Origin: Brachionus manjavacas
Lineage: Eukaryota; Rotifera; Eurotatoria; Ploima; Brachionidae
Assembly (NCBI GenBank): GCA_019054805.1
Contig: JAHQIY010000003.1
Span: 8,370,001 to 8,434,000, forward strand
DNA: 64,000 bases
Direction: 5' to 3'
Under the pieces are notes generated by a model, which was given only the letters and a program-made list of their open reading frames with translations, was not told the DNA's origin and did no database searches. Below are positions 12,993 through 24,482 of the stretch, one piece after another. The position numbers and the translations under genes are program-made. Positions within the stretch are counted from its first letter, which is position 1. Each line of letters starts with the position of its first letter.

Positions 12993-13815
12993 CAGTGGCG
13001 GCACCAGAAAGTTTAAAATGGTGTGGCGAACTTCTAGACCAAAGAAGAGGGGATAGAATTGGTGCGTTTAGAGGGGCTTTTTAACAAAATAATGAAATTT
13101 TAAAATCAGTCTTTTAAAAAATATTTTTTTTACAAAATACAAAGCATAGCAGAGCAAAAAATAAAATTTTTTGGAAAAATTTAACTAATTTAACAAAATT
13201 AAATAAAATATTTAAAAAAATTAATGTTTTCTATTCTTTTGCCTAGCAAAAATAGCAACAATTTTGTAAACGTCAATTTCTCGTAATTCAGATGACTCAT
13301 CATTTTCATTTAATCTTTCTTGACCTGTTCTGCTTCGGAGACAATTTATCATTCTTTTTAAAACAGAAAAAGTTCTCTCTGCCTCCGCATTTGAAATTAA
13401 CTTTATTGAAAAGCAGTTAAGTTAACAAAATACATTTTGTATCCGTCCAAAATATTGAGAAAACAGATAATTTTCAAGTCATGAAAAAGGAGCATTTAAA
13501 AAATACGTATTGCTTTATTGATCAAAAAAATTCGGCCGCTAGTTTCTCATTAAATAAAAAGTTTTAATCAAATATTACATAAATAATTTTATTTAGTATA
13601 CATGTACATGTATATTTAGATTTTCAAAATATCTAATAAATGAAGGTTTTTGTTTGTTAATTTTGTTTTATTTTTTTCTATAGTTTGTTGAGATTAAAAC
13701 AAATTTTTCTTTTTTAGTTTAAATTTTAAACAATTTTCTTCTATTGCGACGCCACAATATCTCAAAAGATGGTGTGGCGATCGCCACACTTCGCCATTAT
13801 GTAGTTCCACCACTG
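12993..13815 (-). mobile_element. hAT element remnant with 8-bp TSD
   Basis: The left end CAGTGGCGGCACCAG and the right end (minus-strand reading CAGTGGTGGAACTA) are inverted and begin CAGTGG, as hAT ends often do. An exact 8-bp duplication ATTACTAG flanks the element (12985-12992 and 13816-13823). The interior carries the C-terminal transposase dimerisation segment on the minus strand and little else, so it is an internally deleted, non-autonomous copy. GGTGTGGCG motifs near both ends may be transposase-binding repeats. Confidence 0.9.
13221..13420 (-). pseudogene. hAT transposase C-terminal dimerisation fragment
   Basis: The minus-strand frame reads SNAEAERTFSVLKRMINCLR followed by SRTGQERLNE, then a stop at 13221-13223. 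This is the typical hATC block (S-x-AEAERTFS-x-LKR...LRS...G-x-ERL) that ends hAT transposases. No catalytic core or BED zinc finger lies upstream inside the element, so it is a fragment. It lies within the 12993-13815 element and confirms its superfamily. Confidence 0.85.
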
Positions 13816-14046
13816 ATTACTAGCGAGTTGTTTTATCATCAAAAATCTGAAACTTAGCCATAAATGCATTTTAATTTAGTTATTTTGAAAAATTTATACA
13901 AAAACATCTAAAAATATTTTAATATCTGAACTTGTTAGATCATTTTATTATCAAACTGTTTTAGGTTGACTCGATTTTTAAGACCATTGTTAATTTAAAA
14001 TTAACAAACATATTATTTTGGCGTTTTTATATTTTTAATAATTATC

Positions 14047-14275
14047 CCTATTCTATCCTAGTGGATAATGGGGAGGCGCTCATCTCCTTTTCATATACCT
14101 TTTTTGACCAACGGCTCCGATCTGACACAGAGGCTACTACATTGAGATGATCATCTACACCGCAATTATTACCCAGTCGAAACTGTTCCCCCTTTTTTTA
14201 TGATGAAAGAGGTTAATTCATTCCCCTCGTATTGCAAAGATATTTTGAAGATTTTTTTCACTCTCTGGGGGTTTT
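14047..14275 (-). mobile_element. SINE-like dispersed repeat, copy 1 (inverted)
   Basis: Read on the minus strand, this matches the plus-strand sequence at about 59860-59990. Shared blocks include AAAAAATCTTCAAAATATCT, TTTCATCATAAAAAA, GACTGGGTAATAATT and CGGTGTAGATGATCA. It is much richer in G+C than its flanks. The other copy has a possible tRNA-like head, suggesting a SINE family with a conserved core. No target-site duplication was settled by eye. Confidence 0.6.
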
Positions 14276-14322
14276 ATTCTAATTCAATTAAAAATTTATA
14301 TTACAATAAAACATTAACAAAA

Positions 14323-14934
14323 TCAATAAAAAAAAACTTTATTTAATAAAAAATACTTAAAGAAAAGAATTTTTTTTATTTCATTAGCATTCGATTTCAC
14401 AATATCAATGTCTTTATTAAGCATTGGAGTTCTGCATTTTGGACAAACTTGTTGATCTTGACGCTCTTGGTATGGTAACTTTCTTACCAGAGTTGTTTAA
14501 AAGTCACAAGTCTCAAGTCAAGTCCAAGCCCGGACTTTTTTTTTCAAAAGTCCGAGTAAAAGACTTTTATTTTCTTTAAAAAAGTCCAAAAACTTTTCAA
14601 TATTTTAACGATGAATATCATGACTAGATAATTCTTAAAGTATTAAATTGTCTTAATCTTTATGACTCAAAGTTCCGAGATTCCAAAGTCAATTTTTTTT
14701 CCGGTTTTACAAATTAATCAAATAAATTTTCCTGATTTTCAATTTATGTAGTTTATAAAAGATCACGAAAATTTCCGCCTAATTCTCTGTTTAAGCATTT
14801 TTTCCAGTCATTTTTTAATGCTTAGCATGAACGTGGTATTTTTTTGCATTCAATTATGGGAGCCAAGCAAGTGTTGATTTTATTTTGGGACTTTTAAACA
14901 ACTCTGTTTCTTACCATCCATTTGATTTGCACGA
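14323..14934 (-). pseudogene. relic exon with CPKC motif, split by a hAT-type MITE
   Basis: The minus strand codes QVCPKCRTPML followed by NKDIDIVKSNANEIKK, from about 14479 down to a stop at 14323. Beyond the MITE at 14488-14906, the same frame is found in the flank at 14934-14915. Across the empty site (one copy of the 8-bp duplication, no MITE) the frame is open and reads through IKWMVRKLPYQERQ. An AG acceptor precedes 14934, and its phase would accept the donor that ends the small exon at 15522. It was therefore probably an exon of a gene read leftwards. The CPxC pair suggests a zinc-binding fold, but no family is recognised. Confidence 0.4.
14488..14906. mobile_element. hAT-type MITE, CAGAGTTGTTT family, copy 1
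   Basis: The element is 419 bp with perfect 18-bp inverted ends: CAGAGTTGTTTAAAAGTC and its complement. It is flanked by an exact 8-bp duplication TTTCTTAC (14480-14487 and 14907-14914). The subterminal part is rich in AAGTC/AAGTCAAGTC repeats. No coding frame is present. A related copy lies at 51968-52364. Confidence 0.9.
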
Positions 14935-15477
14935 CTGGTTATTCAAATATACTAAATTCCTTTATATTTCAAATACCGAAATATTTCTATTATTCTTTTG
15001 AAATAATTCTATAGCAAAAATAAAATAACTGGACTCGGCTAGACTTTGTATTTTTTAACGATTTTTATTAAGTTTTTATATTTTAAATCGATGCTTTTCA
15101 TATAAGAGTCTAATATTAGATTAACATTTGGCCAAAAACTGACGCTTTTTTCTACATTGAAGACTTGACTGGAGCCATTTTCAATTGAACAAGCATAGAA
15201 CTAATTTTTCCAGACACAAAAACTTAGATTTGGTCAAGTGGTCATTAGATTACTTTTTGTCTTGTGTTAAAGCTTTTTAATAATAAAATTCTTTAAAAAA
15301 TGAAAATTGAATTAAATATGTTTTTTAACTATGTTAAAGTCGGATCTTTTAACATGGTTCAAATTTAAACAAAATTAAAATTTAATTTGAGAAATGTCAT
15401 TAAAATTGATCCTTGCTCTTTTTAAAACCAGTGCTCATTTTACTGGACATGTCATTATTTGATTTAGTAACATGTCA

Positions 15478-15630
15478 CTAAATTGGGATAATTACGCTAT
15501 ATGATTCTCGAAAATTTTTACCAGGACCACACTCTTTATTTTTTGGAACAACATCTTCAAGTTCGTCTTTATCTGATGTATCATCAAATGCATCTTCGTT
15601 TTCAAGTCTTGTTTCCTGACTAGCCATCAT
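15478..15630 (-). CDS. small acidic protein or first exon, unrecognised
   Basis: The frame starts ATGATGGCTAGTCAGGAAAC and encodes MMASQETRLENEDAFDDTSD, then KDELEDVVPKNKECGPG. Read straight through, it ends after 50 residues at 15478. Alternatively a GTAAAA donor at 15521 ends the exon in phase 1, which would match the relic exon beginning at 14934. Composition is strongly acidic and unlike the A/T-driven chance frames nearby, so I take it as real coding sequence. A TTTAG acceptor-like site lies two bases before the first ATG. No family is recognised. Confidence 0.5.
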   Translation of the reverse strand: MMASQETRLENEDAFDDTSDKDELEDVVPKNKECGPGKNFRESYSVIIPI

Positions 15631-15639
15631 TGCTAAACT

Positions 15640-16690
15640 AAATGAAATTTTCTCAAAAATGACAAATAAATAAATAAACTTGATCTATTTAATAAAAAAA
15701 ATTTCAAAGCCTAAAAATCTAGCATGTCTATTTTTCATTCTTCATTTTAAAATGATGTATGATTTAGATAACAAAAGCTTTTTAATGTTTTTTGTGAAAA
15801 ATAAATTATTTTATTTTTAATTATTTCATAAAGTCTCAAGCTTCAATGTCGCATTAAATTAAAAGAACTTTATTTTAATACAGAAAAAGGCCTAAAACAC
15901 ATCTCGATTTTGGTTAAGAATGTTTTAACATAAGTGAAAATTTTGATTATTGCACCAAAGCTGTGTTTCGGTTTAAGGGGCTGCAATATTGAAGAAGGAA
16001 ATACTGTATCAGAAATTATCAAAATTTAAGTGAATTGAAAATTTGTTTAGTTAAAAATTAAGAAAAATCTTTTCGATAATTTTCTAAAAATTAGTTTCCA
16101 AAATTTTGACAGAAAACAAAAAAGCGTAATAAGGATTTAAATTTGTAAAAAGAGATATTTTGAATGTAAAAAAGATGCCATGTTAATTTGAGTGTCTATT
16201 GTCACAATATGTTACAATAAAATAATTTATTGACATATGAATAATGAATTTAGAAATTTCGCTTTAAATACCATAAATCTAAAAGAGAATGAAAATGGCT
16301 AAGTACAAATTTTAAATGAATATTTTTTATTCTATTTTTGCTCTCGTTTTTTTAAGACTACTTAAATTTTATATTTTACATAAATCGTCATTTTTAAAAT
16401 AAAAAAAAGAAAACCCAAGCGGTGAAATCGTTATAAAAACTCGCAATTTTGTTGTAATTCTAGTTTTAATTAATAGTTTCTTAGTTTCCATTTATAAATT
16501 TTTAAATAAACTTTTACTCTACACAAATCTAGTTTTGAAGTCAATTTTTGAAATTTCTATTGTAAAAAAATCTTTATTTAAAAAAAATTGGTAAAAAAAT
16601 TGATCACTTTTTTGAATTGCTAAATTACATAAAAAGCTCATTTTTGATCAAGTAAAAAATTAAATTAGTATTGCATAAAAACAACTTAAT
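15640..16690. other. AT-rich intergenic, nothing recognised
   Basis: No exon or bordered repeat was seen. It includes the 5' flank of the small acidic ORF and the 3' flank of the serine palmitoyltransferase small-subunit gene that ends at 16691. Confidence 0.5.
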
Positions 16691-16921
16691 TCAAAGTTCT
16701 ATAGCTGAGTCATTGATGTGGGTAATCCAGTCGAAAAAGCGGAACATTTGGCTTGGCAAAAAAATATAGGTTGAGTAAGCTGCAGTTACAAAAACGACCA
16801 AAATTATGAAATTAAACAATTTAATCTCTGGTGGCTCTAGCATATAAAGGGCTGTATTAAGAAGGTATTGCATGTATAGCCATCTTATGTAATTAATAAA
16901 TCGCTTAATTGCCGAAAACAT
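16691..16921 (-). CDS. serine palmitoyltransferase small subunit (ssSPT-like), copy 1
   Basis: The 76-residue protein contains WLYMQYLLNTALYMLEP, FNF, then a hydrophobic segment and YIFLPSQM. This is the ssSPT signature (W-x-Y-x-QYLL-x-T-x-LYMLEP-x-E...FN...FLP). In animals these small ER membrane subunits bind the SPTLC1/SPTLC2 dimer, raise its activity and influence acyl-CoA choice in the first step of sphingolipid synthesis. The length matches the family (about 70-80 residues). A second copy lies 925 bases upstream on the same strand, with one small ORF between. The ATG at 16921 is the only sensible start. It lies 84 bases after the stop of the preceding ORF, with a TTTTAG acceptor-like site in the gap. 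Confidence 0.93.
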   Translation of the reverse strand: MFSAIKRFINYIRWLYMQYLLNTALYMLEPPEIKLFNFIILVVFVTAAYSTYIFLPSQMFRFFDWITHINDSAIEL

Positions 16922-17005
16922 TGTTTATTAAAAAAACTAACAAATATTTAAAAACATAAAAAGTTGGGTTGCACCCACAATCAGTCAATCTAAAATTAAA
17001 AATTT

Positions 17006-17211
17006 TTAAGACTTTTTTTGCAAATTCTCTGAGTCAATTGCTTCTTTCCAAGCTTTTATCAACTCTGGATTTTCATTCTCAAGTTTTTGGGCATTATTTT
17101 CCCTGAGCCAATTGCTTGACTTTATTTGACCATGCAACTGCCTAAGCAAGTCCTCCACAGGATCTGACTCAGTCTGGCTATTTCCTTGAGCAAGCTTCTC
17201 ATTTTCACTCA
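17006..17211 (-). CDS. small hydrophilic protein exon between two ssSPT genes
   Basis: The exon encodes about 68 residues: SENEKLAQGNSQTESDPVED, then LLRQLHGQI, then a Trp-containing amphipathic stretch (SSNWLRENNAQKLENENPEL) and a Lys-rich end. There is no in-frame ATG. The exon opens right after a TTTAAG acceptor at 17212-17213 with the bases TG, so an upstream exon ending in A would make a split ATG just before SEN. It is helical by composition, without membrane segments. Base usage and position between two real genes on the same strand support it as coding. I do not recognise the family. The ssSPT copy 1 starts 84 bases downstream, an operon-like spacing. Confidence 0.6.
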
Positions 17212-17845
17212 CTTAAATCAAAATCTTAGAATTTTTTAAAGTTTTTTTTTTTAAATTGAAGAATGATTTGGTTATTATAATGAAAAAAATTTAAATAATG
17301 ATTTCTGTTTTTTTAATTTTGAAACAACAAAATATGTGTATGCGTGCTTGATTTTAATAAATTCGTCGCTTATTAGTTACCTCAACATAGAAATAATTCG
17401 AGAATAAATAAAAGCATAATAAATAAAACTTGAAAATTTTCAAATCTCTCTCGCTCTATATTACAATACTAATTTGCATTTTTTGGTCTTATTGTTAAAA
17501 TAATTTTAAATTAAAAATTCATTTACCAAAATTTTTGCATCGAATTTTTGACTTAAATAGGCTATGGCTCTGTATCAATTTTGAAAAATAAAATTTTACC
17601 AACTTTGGTAGCTGATATTTTATGATTTAAATAATTATTTTAAAATAAACCAAATAAACTTTTTTCTATCTGATCTGGAAGAAATTTTCATTGCTAATCA
17701 TTTATTTAAAAAATAAAACTTAAGGATTAAAAATTGTTAAAAGCTTTATTTTAAATCAGAATTATTGTAGATTAACATTAAAATTTAAGATACAAAAGTC
17801 AATGTGGAAAAAAATTCATTCTTTTTTTGACCATTTTAATAAGTT

Positions 17846-18076
17846 CTATATAAAAACTGTAACATTTTCATTCGTGAAAGCTTGAAAAATTCTCATCAGT
17901 TGGGACGGCAAAAAGAAATAAGCCGATACGGTCCAAGTAATTAATATGGCGATCAGTGTAAAGTTGAACATTTTGACTTCAAATGGCTCCAACATATAAA
18001 GTGCTGTATTTAATAAGTATTGCATATAAAGCCATTTTAAATAATTTACTATTTTGTTGTTTGACAAAGAAATCAT
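17846..18076 (-). CDS. serine palmitoyltransferase small subunit (ssSPT-like), copy 2
   Basis: The protein has 76 residues from the ATG at 18076. The core YLKWLYMQYLLNTALYMLEP is nearly the same as in copy 1, followed by FEVKMFNF, a membrane segment and YFFLPSQLMR. The role is as for copy 1: activation of serine palmitoyltransferase in the ER membrane. The two genes are tandem duplicates, still close in the core but diverged at both ends (the tail here ends NENVTVFI). An acceptor-like CATTTTAG lies 15 bases before the in-frame ACCAGAACTAAA leader, so a 5'UTR splice or trans-splice site is likely. Copy 3 at 45880 is more diverged. Confidence 0.93.
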   Translation of the reverse strand: MISLSNNKIVNYLKWLYMQYLLNTALYMLEPFEVKMFNFTLIAILITWTVSAYFFLPSQLMRIFQAFTNENVTVFI

Positions 18077-18091
18077 TTTAGTTCTGGTCAA

Positions 18092-19815
18092 TTTCTAAAA
18101 TGAAAAATAAAATTTAAAACTCAATTATAAGATCCAAGCATCAGTAGAGGAGGCTTTTCTATGAAATTTTTTTAATTTAACATTTGGCTGATTTAACTGA
18201 TGATTCGGGAACTGGATCATGCGATTATTCGATCTTTTTTTTTATTATTTTTTTAAAAATTATTAAGAGTGAATAATTTTTTTTCCAGCTTTAGCATAAA
18301 ATATAAAAGTATGAACATTTTTTATGTAAAAAAATAATACTACAATGCGAGTATTTGATCTAAAATTAATTTCTATAAAAAACTGAACAAAAGAATTTAT
18401 ATTATAATTTCGACAGGTATTTTGTCTATGTTTGAAAGTTTTCATTTAAAAAAAAACTCAATTTAATCAAACAAATTTTGAATATTTATAAATAATTCCA
18501 ATTTTTGATAATAAAAGACAAACATCAAATGTACAACAATTTTATTAAAAAATTATTTTTAAAATGTGGAAATTGATGAAATTATGTTCAAAAAATTATT
18601 TTCTTAATTTTGCAAAAAGCCAAAAAATTTCAAAGCTTCAAAGCTCAAAAAACTATCAAACTGAGAAAAATTTAATCAAAGCTGAGATATTTTTATTATT
18701 CATCAAAAATTCAAGTTAATTTAATTAAAAAAGCAAATTAATAAATGAATTATTATAATATTATTCTGCAAAAGATGTTATTTGTGAAATTGATTTTTAT
18801 TAAAAAAACTCATCAATAAACATTTGTCAAAAAAAATCATCTAAAATTTAATTTCATCGAAAAAATTCCAAAAGATTCGTTTGAATGCTTTCTTTAATGA
18901 ATCGAATAATTTCAAAGTTATCTATTTATTTTAAATTAGGAAGCACTGCTCCTAAAAAAATGTGCATTAAAAGTTGTGCCTGTCTTAAAACTATCAATTT
19001 TCCTCAATTTTTTTTGATATGTTTATTTTGCGAATTTTTTTAGATTAAAAATTAAATTCCCAAAAAAAAACTTCAGCTTCAAATATTTGAAATTTTGGAA
19101 AATTAGTTCTTGAGTCAGTATTTCGAAATATCTCTTTGTTTAAATAGTTCCATAATTTTTTTTCCTCAGCCAAACATAGCAGTGAATTTGACGCTTGCCA
19201 GAATTTAAAACTAGTCGCTTTATTTAATTTTTTTTAAAAATAATCACTACTTAAACGTAAACACAGTTTAGAGAAAAAAATTTATGTTGGCTTTATTTTA
19301 TTTTTTACTTAAAGCCCATAATTATATACTTGCATGCATGGATTTCTAGTTCTTTTTAATAATTTTTGTTCATAAACAAAATTATCGAAATTTCAATGCT
19401 CTAATTGAGAATAATATCTTTTTTTAAAATAAGTCAAGGAAGAGGGTTTATTGATCTTATATCTGAGATTTAACTCAGAGAAAATTTCGAAATTCAATTC
19501 TTTGTATCATGCTTTTAGCACTCAGTAATTAAGTGTAGGATTCGTTTAGTTTTAGTCTAAACTCAATGAAAAAAGCTTTAAAATTGAAATCACATTTGAA
19601 TTTTAACAGTCTCTGTTTTAATATAAAAGTTAAATAAATTCCAGAGAAACAATTATGCTGAATAATTCATTTTCCGAATACAATTGTGTTCCAATCTATG
19701 CTTATTTTTCATTTTTAAGTCTATAAGATAAATTTTGTTTAGATAAATTTGTTTTCTGATACCAGTGTGTTTTATTAGAATAATAAAGCTGATCGAATAA
19801 ATTTAGCTTGTGTAA
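18092..19815. other. AT-rich intergenic between ssSPT copy 2 and SLC22
   Basis: No coding exon is recognised. This stretch separates a minus-strand gene from a plus-strand gene and so contains both 5' flanks. A TTTAG acceptor-like site at 19803-19807 lies just before the SLC22 start codon. Confidence 0.5.
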
Positions 19816-22800
19816 ATGGCTGTAGTAAATAAGCGAATATTTGATACAGACAATGCTTTAAAAGGTTCATTCAATGGTCTGATCGGAAAGTGGCAGCTAA
19901 TCACATACGCCTCTCTAATCTTCGCTTATGCCATTATAGTCGGATGGGTTCATAATCTTCACGACTTTACACGTAAATATTTTTTTACTTTTTAATTAAT
20001 TACTTTTCAAACTAATTTGATTTTTCGACTTAGAAAAAATTGCTTTAAAATTGATTTAATGTATATTAATAAAAGATAATTCTTTTTATTCCGATAAATA
20101 AAATTAAAGATTTTCCATAAAAATAATCTGACTATCCTAAAATAATTATTTTACAAATAATTTGGAAATTGAAATTACCGATGACTATTTTCAAAAAATT
20201 TCACTTTTTTCTGTTCGTTTGCTCAAAACCTAAATTGAGTCAATCAAATATTTTTTTAAAAAAATCTTTAAATTTTGAGATTTTGATTAAAAAAATAATA
20301 AAATCGACTCACAGCATTAAGTAATAATAAGGTTTGAAAAGGTAGAGCTGGCTGTAGAGCTCAACCCGAAGGCTATGTCAGGATTTTGTAGAAAATTTTT
20401 AATGATTTTTAATTTAGATTATTTTCAGCAAAATGAAAAAAAAATTTAAAATATAATAAATTTAAATTCTGCATGTTTTTTTTTCAAAATTTGTAAAACA
20501 AGTAAAAAAAATGGGGTTTAGGATAAGATAATTTATTGAAAATAACTTTTTATTTTTCTACTTTTAAAATAATATTTTGTAAATCAATTTATTTATCGCA
20601 AATTATCGTAGATCTCGTTAAATAAAATATTTTGAGGAACCAAATTGTTAATTTTTTTTTAATTTATTTTGTGTTACGTATTCAAAATTCTCTTAAATTT
20701 AAATTTAAAAAACCATTTTGGAATACAGAATTTAGCTTTGTTTCGGAGTTCCCTAGAAAAAATTTTGGAAAGAAGCATTAAATTATTTTTTTAATTTTAG
20801 ATATCTGTTTTTAAAAAATTTTAATTTTGATTGTTCATTGATAAATCTATTCTTTTTGAACTAATTATTTTGTTCTATTCGAAAAAAGAACCCAACACCA
20901 AAAGATGATGACTAAATTTCTGACCTCTTGAAAAGTCCTACAAAATTTTCTTCTTTTTTTTTATAAATTTAATTAAAATTTTTTGCTTAGTACTGGTACC
21001 ATCAGAAGTGGAATGCAATTATTCAAAGACAGCAAACTCAACATACAGAAATAATTCGATAATTCAGCGTTTTGCCGGCAAAGGCAAATATTTGATAGAT
21101 GATGGATCTATAGAGTTTAAACTGAATTATTCGCTAGAGTATGGCGAGACTGTAGCGACCGAGTATGACATCTTGTGCGATTTGCAAAACTATACCACAG
21201 TGCCAAGATTTTCTCACTATCTCGGCTTCATTAGTGGAAGTTCGCTGCTCGGATTCACTTCTGATAGAGGAGGACGAAAAATGATAATCTTGGCATGTAT
21301 TTGGTCGACTGGAGTAATGTCCATATTTCAGCTGGTCGGTCACGATTTTATATCCTATGTTTTCTTTGAATTTTTTATCGGTCTCTTTATCGGCGGTGTT
21401 CAAGCTTCGTTTTTGCCAGCGATCATCGAAATGTTTCCGATAAGTTTTCGAACATTTTATGGTGTTTTTTTTCACATAGTTGTATGCTTTTTCCAGCTTC
21501 TCTTGCCCTGGCTGGCCAAAAGTTTTAAGTCATGGAAACTATTGCAAATTTTTGTCACTTCACCAATCTTGCTGACTGCAGCATTAAATTGGATTGCTTT
21601 CGAGTCCATTTTTTGGTACTTAGCTCACAAGGAATACGACAAAGCCATCCAGGTTTTGACAAAATTGGCAAAGCGGAACGGCATTTTGTTCGAGAGCAAA
21701 TTCAAAGAGGCCAAAGATTTTTTGCATGCCAAACACAGCAAAGCTACCCAAGTGGACATTCTACCGCTTTTAAGATTACAGGATCTTGAATCACTGGGCA
21801 AAAAATATCCACAAATTGACATGGCCGAGATACAGAAACAAAAATTAAACAATTCGAAATTGAGAAGATTTTTAAATTCACTCAAAGGGGAATCTTACAG
21901 AAGCACTAATACAATTTATCGGCCATTCGATTTCATTTACTCTCCAACTATGTTTGTCTATGTGCTTATTTTGTTCGGTTTGTGGTAAATTTAGACAAGA
22001 AAAATTTAGAAAAAAAAATTAATGATTTTATTATTCCTAGGTTCACGAATGGAATTACTGATTCAATTGAAGTTGTTAAGAAAAATTCAGAAATGGACAT
22101 TTATACCTTTAATGCAATGTCAACATTGACTCTAATGGTCGCTAGTATTTTATCTGCAGTCTTAGGTGTTTTTAAGTAATAAAAGAAGAAAAATTTATTT
22201 TATCTAACTTAATTTTTTTTCTAAATATTTAAAGAATTGGGCGTCGGTGGATGATATTTTTAGCCTATCTTGTAATTGAAGTTTGTTTGCTTGGTTTTTT
22301 GATAATTAGCCTTAATGGTGATCGTGATAACGATTCTCTGGTTACTTTGAATGTATTGTATTATCTTTGTAAATTTTCGGCTCAATTCGGATTCATATTC
22401 TTGCTCTTGATTACTGCTGAGTTGTTCCCGACCAGTCTGAGATGTCAAGGTATTGGTTTGTGCTTTGCAATGAAGATGATTGGCAGTGCAATCGCTTCAC
22501 CAGACTTGCTTGCCTACACATCCCAGAAGCCGCAATTGGGTTATTGTTTGCTGACACTATTTTTTGGGAGCATGACTCTTTTTTTGCCAGAGACAAAAAC
22601 TTTTCCTTTGCCAAGAAGTATCTTACAAATCGAGGCTATGCCAACTCCAATTAGCAAAATATTGAGAAGTCGAAAAGTGAAATACGCGTGCGAGAGACGC
22701 AAAAATCAAGAAAGAAAGTATAACTATACTCAAATGGATGGTATTTTTTGACAATTTTAATTTTTTGTTGTTGATATTTGTAATTTAATTTAAGGAGTAA

Positions 22801-23150
22801 ATACAAAAGTTGTTGCTGTAGCGTCATCAGCCAACGATTCACATATTTCTGATGCTGGTCATGTGCCCATAGATCCAAAAAGAAATCAAAACAATGGTAC
22901 CAGAAAGGACTTGAATGATGGCTCCAATAGTAGTCTGTACCAAGGGTCTTATGATACGGTCAATAGTGTCCATGATATAGAGCAAGATGATCATAATAAA
23001 TACTACAATAATAATGATAAGAAATTAATTGTTGAACAACCGTTGTTGCCTTATGAGAACAAATTAGGGAAAATAGTCGAAGTACCAAGCAAGAATATTA
23101 CTCGTAACAATTCAACCGAATTAAATGAAATTGCTAATTCTAAAGTTTAA
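19816..23150 (+). CDS. SLC22-family organic ion transporter, 5 exons
   Basis: Exons: 19816-19972, 20991-21984, 22041-22175, 22235-22740 and 22795-23150. The phases join into a 715-residue frame. The protein is a major facilitator of the organic cation/anion/carnitine transporter type. It has a first membrane segment (LITYASLIFAYAIIVGW) followed by a glycosylatable extracellular loop with several Asn-x-Ser/Thr sites. The loop between TM2 and TM3 carries the MFS signature SDRGGRK. Later come EMFPISFR, WLAHK-like FWYLAHKEYDKA, GRRW before the C-terminal half, and TAELFPTSLRCQGIG (the second signature). PETKTFPLPRS follows the last membrane segment. The C-tail of about 140 residues is hydrophilic, Asn-rich and longer than usual. 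The family moves organic ions across the plasma membrane, but the substrate cannot be read from sequence. Intron 1 (1 kb) is long and the others are 55-60 bases. The start is the first ATG. Confidence 0.92.
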
Positions 23151-24482
23151 ATTTCCATTATTTTTGTTTAAAATTGTCCTTTAAGGCATGTTTTTTGATT
23201 TATTTACATTAAAAATTTAGAATAGAGCCTTTTGGTTTATTAATTTCGTTAAGAAAATTTTTTTTAATTTTTTCCAAAATTGATGTCCATCAAGTTTTTT
23301 AAGAATACAGTCGACATTTAAATAATGATTTTTCAATTCTCAATTTTTTTGTTGGCGAAAAAATCGAATCGAATTGTTAATTTATTTGAAAATTTATTAG
23401 GATTAACAATTAAATCTAAATAAATAAAAATAATCTAAAATTTTGATTTTTTTAAATGAATATGCCTTTGAACATAAAATCATTTTATCATAGAATAAAT
23501 GGCAACTTTTTTTTATTTTTATTTTATTTTGGAATTATTTTTAATTAAAAGGCAAAGGAATATACTTTTTTAAACAAATTATTTGATTTAATTTGATCCA
23601 ACTTAATTGGAACTTCTAATCTTTGACATTTATGAGACAAAAATTTCAAACGAGAAAAAAAAAACTGCCAAATAAAGATTATATTTTTCCAGTTTAAATC
23701 AAAAATTGAACCATTTTTTTCTAAATTACTCAGATCGCATTAAAAATATATTCTATTTAATTAAAACGTCACGCAAGAGTTAAAGATAATTTATTTAATT
23801 GATAAATTCAATTTTGAGGCATTGGGAAATCAAAAAAAAAACAGAAAAAATTACAATTCCAATATCAAAATCTTTTGATTACATAAATGATAAACCAACC
23901 AAAAAATATAACTTTAATTTTGTTTCTGATGAACAAGCAAACAATTCTTGATATGTAAATGGAAACCTTGTGTTAATAGCCGAATTTAATATTTTGATTA
24001 AAATTCAAAATTCGGAAAAACTGAATACAAAAAGGGCTCGAAATGAAAATCAAATTTATTTAAATAATGAATAAGATTCATGTTAGAACTTGAAAAAATT
24101 AAAATAATAAGACAATTATTGACTAGAAAAAATAAAATTGAAGTTAAGTCGAATTTTTACTTATGATACAACGTAGACTCAAATAATTCAACTGTAATCT
24201 CATTTAAATAAAGCTATGTAATGAAACTTTATTTTTATTAATAAAATATCTTATCTTTTCGAAATTTAATTTTTTTTTAATTTTTTTAAATCTTTTTTAA
24301 ATCTTTTTTAATTTGATTATTCATAGATTTTTTTTCATTTTGAGATATTATAAAATAATTTTATCATCACCAAGTCATTATTTTATAAAAAGAATTATTT
24401 AAAAAAAAAACATTCAGAAATCGATTTCAAAAAATATCGAGCCTTGTGTAATTTCTGGACAATAATAATAAATAAAAAATAA
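23151..24482. other. AT-rich intergenic, nothing recognised
   Basis: 3' flank of the SLC22 gene followed by low-complexity sequence. No exon was found. Confidence 0.5.
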
